Position numbers and translations under genes: made by a program. From Gnetum montanum (taxonomy: Eukaryota > Streptophyta > Gnetopsida > Gnetales > Gnetaceae), in the NCBI GenBank assembly GCA_015680685.1, contig MNCI01009150.1:14741-78740 (forward strand): a DNA stretch of 64,000 nucleotides, given 5' to 3'. The notes under the pieces were generated by a model that searched no databases, was not told the origin of the DNA, and was given only the letters and a program-made list of their open reading frames with translations. Below are positions 56,331 to 64,000 of the stretch, piece after piece. How positions within the stretch are numbered: the stretch's first letter is position 1; each line of letters begins with the position of its first letter.

Positions 56331-57560
56331 GATCACTGAAAGAAACAACAATTTCTTTACCAGGTGAAACACTTCATAGAGATCAATAGGCACCTTTATA
56401 AGATGTGTGTTGATGGCCTAGTTCGTTGGTGTGTCCCTAATGCTGATCAACTACACATTCTTCAGGATGCTCATGAGGGTCCTTGTGGGGGCCATTATGC
56501 CAGAAGATGCACATCCATTAAAATATTGATGGTAGGGTATCATTGGCCAATACTTTTTATGGATATTAACCAATTTGTCCATTCTTGTGAATGCTTCCAA
56601 TAAGATAGTGGAATGACTACTTGAATGGAGGGACCTCAGTAGTGGGTTCAACTACTAGAATCCTTCAACATCTATGACATTAACTTCATGGGTCTAATCA
56701 CATCCATGTCAAATGAAAAGGCATACATCATAGTTATTATTGACTATTATATAAAATAGGCAAAAGTAGTAGCCAACACCAACTGTACACCTTCTACTGC
56801 TACTTGGTTTGTACAATAGAATATTATCAATAGGTTTGGTATGCCATGTGCATTTATTTCTGATAATGGAACCCACTTTACAAGCACTATGTTTCAAAAG
56901 CTCATGTAATGCTTGGGGATTGAGCATAAATTAACAACACCTTATCATCCCCAAGCCAATGATTAAGTTGAAGTTACAAATAGGAAAATCGTTAAGATCT
57001 TAATGAGAACAATTAGCAAATATAGGAGAGACTAGAGCACAAAACTCAACAATGCCCTTTGGGCCTTTTGATCAACATGGAAACTCCCTATAGGCTGCTC
57101 TTCCTACGAGCTTATGTATGGAAAATTACTAACTCTTCTTATTCAATCCGAGCTTCATACACTATCAATAGCCTATGACCTTGACCTTAACTTAAGTCTA
57201 GCATAAAAAGAAAGATTAACGAATTTTAGCTTTCTAGACAAAAATCGATTAGTGGCCTTCTCATCTAACAAGTAATAAGGCATTTAATAAAAACATGACA
57301 TGACCTTAGAATAAGGAAAGTAAAATTTCAACCAGGAGATAAGGTCCTTTACTAGAACCCCACATACATACCTCAATGAACTAAGCTCCAGACATTGTGG
57401 AAAGGACCTTATATCATTTACAAAATTTTTCCTTCTGGGGCCATGTTGATCTACAAACCTAAGAGCCTAAACAAGAAGCAATTGGTCAACATCCAATAGA
57501 TAAAGCCTTTCCATGAGCCCAAGCAAACTAGTGCAACAAATAACTCAACAGATGAATAAT
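56331..57560 (+). pseudogene. Element D integrase (broken)
   Basis: The zinc-binding domain is in 56364-56603: QDAHEGPCGGHYARR and FVHSCECFQ. In the core the first catalytic Asp of the DFMGPF-type motif reads INFMGLI (Asp to Asn). The second is kept in FISDNGTHFTS, and the third, Glu, is kept in VEVTNRKI, preceded by a TAA. C-terminal sequence includes LWKGPYIIYKI and LIYKPKSLNKKQLVN, the GPY/F domain. It ends near 57560. Confidence 0.82.
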
Positions 57561-57598
57561 CATGCTCAATTTTTCAAATCTCCTTTTTCCAACTCAGC

Positions 57599-57840
57599 CA
57601 TGGGGGAGATGACCATCTATGCTAACCATATATATGGCTCCTCAATTTTTCTATTTTTTATTCTACACACTTTTATTTTTGTAAATTTTTAATTTTATAC
57701 ATTTTTAATTTTAAAATATTTTCCTATTTTATCCCATTTTTTATTTTACACCATCATTAGTACATTTAAATGTTTCTTAAATATTTTACACTTTCTTATA
57801 TATTTTACTTTATTTTAGTGTGATTTTCTAATTTCTGTTA
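57599..57840 (+). promoter_or_regulatory. Element D internal G-run and T-rich tract
   Basis: CATGGGGGAGATGA at 57599-57612 lies just after pol and about 1.9 kb before the true polypurine tract, which is GATGAGTGGGGGTA at 59503-59516. About 200 T-rich bases follow. The arrangement recurs in A (5601) and F (61989). Confidence 0.55.
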
Positions 57841-59516
57841 ATAACATGCCTTATTGCCAACTAGGTATAGTATGGTTTGTTTGATGTGGAAATGTGCTAT
57901 CTGGTCATTTGATTGTTGGTGTCTGGATTCTAGGTTTGAATTTCATTATTAATAACTAGGATTGGTTTCTTTTCATGAAATGGACAGTGAGTCCACAACA
58001 TCCACCCATCAACAAACTCTATGGTTTTTTTGGTTTTGGAAGTATAAGGTCCCTTTTTCATTAATAAAACTTTAATGAACTTGTAACCTTGGTAGTTTCT
58101 AGAATTGGAAAGGATTCAAAGGTGTGAACAGGGTGTGACTTCAAGGGGACTCAGTACTCTTTGTGCCTTTTTACTTACTTGGGTGCATGTGCATTTTTAT
58201 GGATTTCTTACCATTCCATGTTAACAAATAACAAGAAGTTGGTGCAATTTCCATTTTCAAAAAAAATCATAAAAATTCAAAGCACACCCATTAGAAAAAA
58301 TAAATAGGCTACACGCACTAGTTACGGGACTAGAAAGACATGTTACCCATGCTTGAAGGTCCCCTCTAACTAAATCCCTTTCTCAATTCCTGCTTCTCTT
58401 TTCTTCTTAAAATAAGAAATGATGGTTATTTTGTGAGAGCACTCTTGTGTCTTAAGGGGGTGGACCAATCTTAGAGTAGTGATGCAAAGTCACTGAATGT
58501 GGTTGGTTGGTCTAGACTATGGATGGATTTTATCAAGTCACCTAACCACAAGATTCATAAGGGACTTCATGTGACCTTAATTGGGAACTCCATTCCACTT
58601 TCTCTCTCATCTATCTATGCGTTCCATGCCTCACCTCACTATTGATGTTCATGTTCTTGTTCGATGTCTTGGTTTAATGTGTCGAAATTCTTAGATAGTT
58701 TCTTCTAGGTTTTTATACCTTATTTTCCATAACCATTAATCACCCATGGGATCCACAAACTTCTTGGTTTGGGGTTATGCAAGGGCAACAAGGGGCATGT
58801 GCGTACTTTAGGGAGGACTCACTTTCATATCTTTTGTTTGAGTTAGTTAAATTTTTTATCCATAAACATTCTCACAATCAAATCCTTTTGCATGCCCCAT
58901 CAATGACATCCAATTGTGTACATCTTCATCATGTTTTATAGTGAAATCCTCTTTTTTGTTATTGCAAATTCTTTAAACCTCTTTAAGCATTTTATTGTGT
59001 TTGCACTTTTCAGATTTTAATAATAAACCATTTATCTATTTCACCCTATTTTTTAGTCTTCCTACTAACACTATTAAAGAAATCAATCCAGCATAATCAC
59101 AACCTAGCCAAGTGTAACTACTAATAAGACAAGGTACCTAAAGGCTATATGTTACACATTGCACACTAATCCTTGATTTTACTATGATTGCAGTGGGTAG
59201 CATGGACTGAAAGCAAGATTATCTTTACCAGAGAAGAAGAAGCAGCACCATGTGACAAGGACCCTTCATGATCATTGAATCTTTTGCCTTGCTTTTTAGC
59301 TACCAAAGGAGTTGTATGTCAATTTTGGCCAGGGTTTTCAATTCAATTATCATGAACACCCAATTTTATAAAGATTCTAAATTTATAGACTTAGGCACTT
59401 AGAATCTATCTATTCCATCTAAGTTAGTTTGCATGTCCATCAATAATCTCATACCTTCCTAATATTTTGTAAGAAACTTGTTCCACCTTTTGTTCACTCA
59501 AGGATGAGTGGGGGTA
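57841..59516 (+). other. Element D 3' UTR and polypurine tract
   Basis: Shared blocks in order: ACAGTGAGTCCACAACATCCACC near 57986, GTGTGACTTCAAGGGGACT near 58132, GAAAGACATGTTACCCATGC near 58334, and GGGAGGACTCACTTTCATA near 58812. Between them no coding frame is supported. ATGATTGCAG near 59185 followed by an ATG at 59203 resembles a 3' splice site and start, as in A near 24445. The polypurine tract directly precedes 59517. Confidence 0.65.
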
Positions 59517-60380
59517 TGATAAAGTGTATTTTTGTTAGCTCTGAAATTGAATACCTAATATTGGAGGCCATGAAGCAATGTTAGATATTCAATATTACAA
59601 GATGTGTGCCAACCTATAAATATAGTGCTTGGGCATATGTTTTAGGCATAACTTTTTTCATAGCATAGTAGATCTCTTGTAGTTTCTTTTCTCCACAGTT
59701 AGAATATTTTCCCAAGTGTTTGTAGTAGGAGTCATTGAGTGTATGGATCTTTATTCAAGAATTGTTGTACTTGAGCATGGTAGTGTGTACAACAATAAAG
59801 ATGAGCTTTTTGATAAACCTTGTAACACTTTGGTTAGATTAAATATTTTATTTATGCATTCAATGTTTTATGTAATTTTATTTAATGCTTTCAAGTAATT
59901 AAGCCAAAATAAGGTATGTTAAATTAGATATGCTAAATAACAATTGATTAAGCACATAAGTATAACTACTTCAAGCATGCACATGACACTTGACAATCCC
60001 AGTAATGCTTAACTTTTGGTAATTCAATAGCATTATACATGTTTAGGATGTGTACAGGAAGTGGAACCATATGCTTATGTTAGGATAGTTAGTTATTAAT
60101 TAGCAATTAGATTAGTTAAATTGGTTAATAAATTAAGTTTCAACTTGTTATCAATCATAGGAGAATAAAATATAAAATAATAAAAATCATGTGCCCCAAT
60201 TATCCTTAATAATACAACTAAGCTTCACAAGTGTAGCTAGAAAGATGACAATCATCACGATTAGATTTCACTACTAGAACCAATGTACTTAGGAACTTAA
60301 GGTCCATGGAATTCAACTAGATTGTGCATGAATGCTTGTAATTCATATGATTGAGAATAGGGTATACTCACTGCTCATCA
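59517..60380 (+). repeat. Element D 3' LTR
   Basis: It starts TGATAAAGTGTATTTTTG and ends ACTGCTCATCA. The TATA box is at 59615-59624. It is followed by the target duplication CCTAA and by the gag of F. Confidence 0.9.
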
Positions 60381-61010
60381 CCTAAGGTTCATCAAAAAGA
60401 AAATGCCAAAACAATTATCTTACCCTTAAGGTAACTATCGATAGACCTTCCAACTAACCTACTATTCTAGTGAAGCTTACCCACAACCACATGAGTAGTA
60501 CCATAAATAGTGGTAACAACCACAATCATGGGCAATGCCACCACAAAGATAGCAATGCCCATATTAGCAACTAGACTCTCATGGATACTATGTCCACCAT
60601 CTAATATCTCCACAAAATACAATAGTTCAAACTTTTTAGTACTATCCATCGGAATACTATAGACCAACACCTCCAAGGATGGATTCTAATCCATACATGC
60701 ATCAAAAAGTAGCTCATTCATTGAGTCAACCTTCTAACCCTTTACCACCTATACCACCACCTGTAATGTAGGGAGAATTGTCTTCATAGCCACAACAAAA
60801 GAATGCTACAAGGATAGTGAATATACAAAGAGAGGGTCATACCAACAACACTATAGAAAATCAAGGAAGCATACTTTCTTTATAATAAGATTAGAAAGAG
60901 CTATTAGAGTTAGGACTTCACTAAATCATGTTCCTTATATTATAGATCCTCCTGCAAAAATCCTACTTCTCTAACAAGTAGATCAAAAGCTTACAACTCT
61001 TATGCTAACC
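60381..61010 (+). pseudogene. Element F gag, C-terminal part
   Basis: It continues the gag of F from 26511. The order Lys-rich, Thr-rich, Asn/His-rich, then Pro/Tyr-rich matches D at 53290-53980. Stops and frameshifts are common. Confidence 0.7.
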
Positions 61011-61640
61011 AAAATAGTAACAGATTGAATTAAGGTAAGGCCACTTCCCAAGAAAAGAATTGATCTAGGAATTCCTCTAATTTATTTACAAGTAGTTGAA
61101 AATTTACCATGCAAAGCTCTATTGAACTTAGGTTCTAGAGTAAATTTGATATCTGTAGAAACATACAAGGCATGGAACCTACAACCCTTAAAGAAGTGTA
61201 ACATAAGGTAGAGCTAGCAGATCAATTTGTTACCATTCCTCTGGGACAGATAGAAGATGTGGTAACCACTATCAATGGGTGGTCCTATTTAGTAGATTTC
61301 TAGTAATTGTTGTGAAGAATGATAATAAGGAATTTTCTATCATTATGGGAAGAACATGACTTAGCACAATAGATGTTAAGTTACAAATGAGATATTTATC
61401 TATGGAAATATCCAAAGAAGATGGTCAAGGAGCCATACATATGCAAAGAATTCCATGCATAATTGATGATAATGAAGGGTGCAGTCATAGGCAGAAAGCT
61501 AAACATTTTCAACATAATCCTTACACCAGCCCACAACATATGTGAGAAACAAGTGTGTGAACAAAATGAAATTTGGGCCACCAAACCAAAACATACCAAA
61601 TTTCCAAAAACTAAGAACGTAAAATTATCCAAAACATGCA
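61011..61640 (+). pseudogene. Element F protease remnant, then lost pol
   Basis: RIDLGIPLIYLQVVENLPCKALLNLGSRVNLIS is read near 61060-61160. The active-site Asp is Asn (LNLGS). About 170 bases later FSIIMGRTxLSTID is the second conserved motif. After about 61480 no RT, RNase H or integrase motif is found, so pol of F is deleted or unreadable. Confidence 0.7.
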
Positions 61641-61988
61641 TGGAAACATGCAACCCACTTATTAACTCATACTCTAAGAAAATGACCTAAACTAAGAACT
61701 CATAAAAGGATATTATAAACCATAATCATACACTACCAAATAGTGGACATAAGAACTTAAAATTTGAATTTAAGAATAAACAAGAGAATATAGTTGGACC
61801 TTTTGAGATAAAAATGTCATCTAGTCCAATAAGATATATATCTGGATATAATCAAAATTTTATTATCATCAAGATTACAAGGGATAATAACCAAAAAACT
61901 AAATCACTAAGGATGACAAATGAGAAACGTAGATTGTATAATCCAATAGATCTAGCATCTAATTTTTGAATACTCATCCATGAGTTCA
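61641..61988 (+). other. Element F degraded interval
   Basis: AT-rich sequence without a supported frame. The last part (GGATGACAAATGAGAAACG onward) may be the end of pol next to the G-run. Confidence 0.35.
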
Positions 61989-63300
61989 ATCGTGGGGGAA
62001 ATACCTTATCTTGATTTAGGAATTAATAAGTTCTTTTCAATTTTTTTTTACAATTATTTTTGATTTATAATTCCTGTTATAACTTTTCATATTTCTTACA
62101 AATTTTCACATTCTTTAATATCTTTTTGTTCTTTTATACTTTCTAATTTCTAACTCTTTAAATATTATTTAACATTTTTTCAAATTCATTATCTATTTTT
62201 TTCAATTTTTTTCCATGAATTGCATCATTTGTCCTATAAATATTTTTGTTAATTTCCAATAAAATACATTGAATAAAGCAAGATGTAGTCCCAGTAATGT
62301 GAAGATTATCCTATATTGTTAAATCCTAAGGGACTGATTATCTATACAGTGAGACCACAACACCCATCCACCCATTCTAATAATAAGAGGTTCTTACTAT
62401 GACCATAATGATATTCTTCTCACAATGAAACTAAGAATAAACCTATGATCATTATGCCTAGAGAGAAGAGTGAATAACTAAGTGAGAATGCAAAGGGTGT
62501 GACATCAAGGGGATTTGTGAATTTTCTAGGCTTATTATTGTAAGTTTTATCTTGTTGTCAAGGATGTATTATATCCTTGTAGATCTAACAAAAAAAGGGA
62601 GTAAGAGTATAATAAGTTTTCTCTTATCATGTCACTAGAAAGACATGCTACCCATGCATGAAGGCATTCCTTTGGTAAGGTTAACACAATTAAAATTAAA
62701 AAATCATGCACAAAATAAATTTCTAGGGATCCCATTGGAAAGACATGTTACCTATGCCTAAAGGTAGGTGGATTCTTAGGAATCTAAAAAATAAAAAGTG
62801 CAATGAATAAACTCCTCCCTTAAGTAATATGCTAAGTGATGATACTCATTGAAACAATGGTAGTCTTATGGTTGTGAATCCTAGGGATGAAACAATGTGA
62901 TGTCATTGAAAAGTGGTTCGAACTTGGTGTGAATCTTGAACAACAAGGCTAGTGATTACCTTAACCATAGATCACACCTAAGGATTGATTCTACCTATGG
63001 TAAGACACCTCATGTCCAAAGTTTCAACAATCCCTTCTACAATCGATCTCACCTCACTATATATTTAACCATAACTTTATGGTTTTGTATAATATAGTGT
63101 CATTTTCCCAATCTAGTGATACTAATGTATGTGTTTTACTAGACAAGTATGTCTTACATTCAACTCCTTGAGTACCTACGGACACTTTTAGGTGTGGTTA
63201 TACAAGGGCACTAAGGGCTAGAGCCTGATTTGGGGAGGATTAACTTATATAACTCTTGTATTTAATACTTGGCAAGTAATTCCACATCATCTTGTGCCTT
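61989..63300 (+). other. Element F internal G-run, T-rich tract and 3' UTR
   Basis: ATCGTGGGGGAAAT at 61989-62002 is followed by a T-rich tract to about 62220. The conserved UTR blocks follow in order: ACAGTGAGACCACAACACCC near 62347, GTGTGACATCAAGGGGATTTGTG near 62497, GAAAGACATG...CCCATGC twice (62637 and 62739), and CCTACGGACACTTTTAGG to GGGGAGGATTAACTTATAT at 63174-63250. No coding frame is supported. Confidence 0.65.
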
Positions 63301-64000
63301 CTAAAAATACTCAAGATCCATTAAATACTTCTCATATCATCTAATAATCTATCCATACATCAAAAATTCTTAGTCCATCTCCTATCCATTCAATAAAGTT
63401 TTGTTGCCTGTGATTCCTTCCTTATGAACTTTGAATGCAAAATTCTCAAAAACAGTGCATCATTAATGGCCTAAGACCCATTGGACAAGCTTCACATCTT
63501 TCAAAAATTTCATTTGACTTATTTTCCCCAAAAAATTCAATGAAAAATTTGATAATTTTCATAGTGACGTCGTAGCCCCTATGATGTCATGCATATAAAA
63601 ATAGTATATAGACATGCAAGAGTTATTGAAATTTTTCATTCCTCTCATATGTAACAAGAGAATTTTTTTGTAGTTTTTCCTAAGAGCTCTTGCACTCTAA
63701 CTTCCCAAGGCCATAACTCTATCCCCATAGCTTTGATTTCTAAAATACTTGAACCTTGTTGATCCTAGAGTGCTTAACTTAGTTTTGGGAGGCAAGAAGG
63801 GTTTCACTGCACTAACATCAAGAAATGTGAGTCAAAATTATTTTTAACACCCAAAACATATCATAAAGGTTAAGTATAAGGAAATAATGAGAAGCTTTGT
63901 AGTAATTCATCAAACTTAGGCTGCTTAGGCTAGAAAGACTTATATAATTCTTCTAATTGACCATACCATCCGTTTTAAGCCATATTAAGTAAGAAAATGA
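63301..64000 (+). other. Right edge, probably 3' UTR of F
   Basis: AT-rich sequence without a recognisable frame, repeat or LTR start. The 3' LTR of F, if it survives, lies beyond the window. Confidence 0.4.

Larger units (their letters stand above)
26512..60380 (+). mobile_element. Element D: decayed Ty3/gypsy element with gag and pol
   Basis: LTRs of 846 and 864 bp (26512-27357 and 59517-60380) flank a plus-strand gag-PR-RT-RNase H-INT. The target duplication is CCCAA (26507-26511) and CCTAA (60381-60385), one transition apart. The PBS is of tRNA-Asp type. The element itself is about 9.8 kb; the rest is the pararetrovirus copy (about 27598-34440) and element E, both lodged in gag. It belongs to the same broad lineage as A and F. 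All frames carry many stops. Confidence 0.9.

Overview
This window looks like intergenic DNA from a large, repeat-rich plant genome. The plant signals are Ty3/gypsy LTR retrotransposons of two lineages, a fossil caulimovirid-type pararetrovirus, AT-rich GT-AG introns, and heavy C-to-T/G-to-A decay typical of methylated plant repeats. A gymnosperm is possible but cannot be shown from this sequence. I see no intact host gene, tRNA or rRNA.

The window reads as nested insertions. The oldest layer is a decayed Ty3/gypsy element, F (plus strand). Its gag begins near 1500, resumes at 25982-26511 and again at 60381, followed by protease remnants and a 3' UTR running toward the right edge. Element A (about 2563-25981, plus, same broad lineage, pol deleted) sits in F's gag. 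Element D (26512-60380, plus, gag-PR-RT-RH-INT, all broken) sits further along F's gag, with a target duplication CCCAA/CCTAA. Element B (6513-23951, minus) is nested in A's 3' UTR. Element E (35580-52802, minus) is nested in D's gag, with target duplication CTTGG/CTTAG. A pararetrovirus copy (about 27598-34440, minus) also interrupts D's gag.

B and E are members of one 17-kb family. Minus-strand order is LTR, primer-binding site, gag, protease, a 5-6 kb interval, RT, RNase H, a second RNase H, integrase, a tandem-repeat 3' UTR, polypurine tract, LTR. The second RNase H, the PBS type and the size fit the Tat/Ogre branch of Ty3/gypsy.

The most interesting content is the protease-RT interval of B and E. 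In both copies it holds a gene on the opposite strand with its own TATA box, a start codon about 150 bp downstream, and eight exons whose splice junctions line up between the copies (13120-17569 and 42710-46540). I do not recognise the product. The interval edges and the 3' UTRs carry arrays of a short motif, CTAGTTTTA followed by a 4-bp stem, 6-nt loop and matching stem. The stem sequence changes between copies but pairing is often kept. The LTRs are also full of inverted GCTAYGCTAC words, including a perfect 17-bp hairpin.

No intact transposition gene remains: integrase and protease active sites are mutated in several copies, and premature stops are common. The antisense gene in E is the best preserved coding stretch, with one exon open for about 248 codons.
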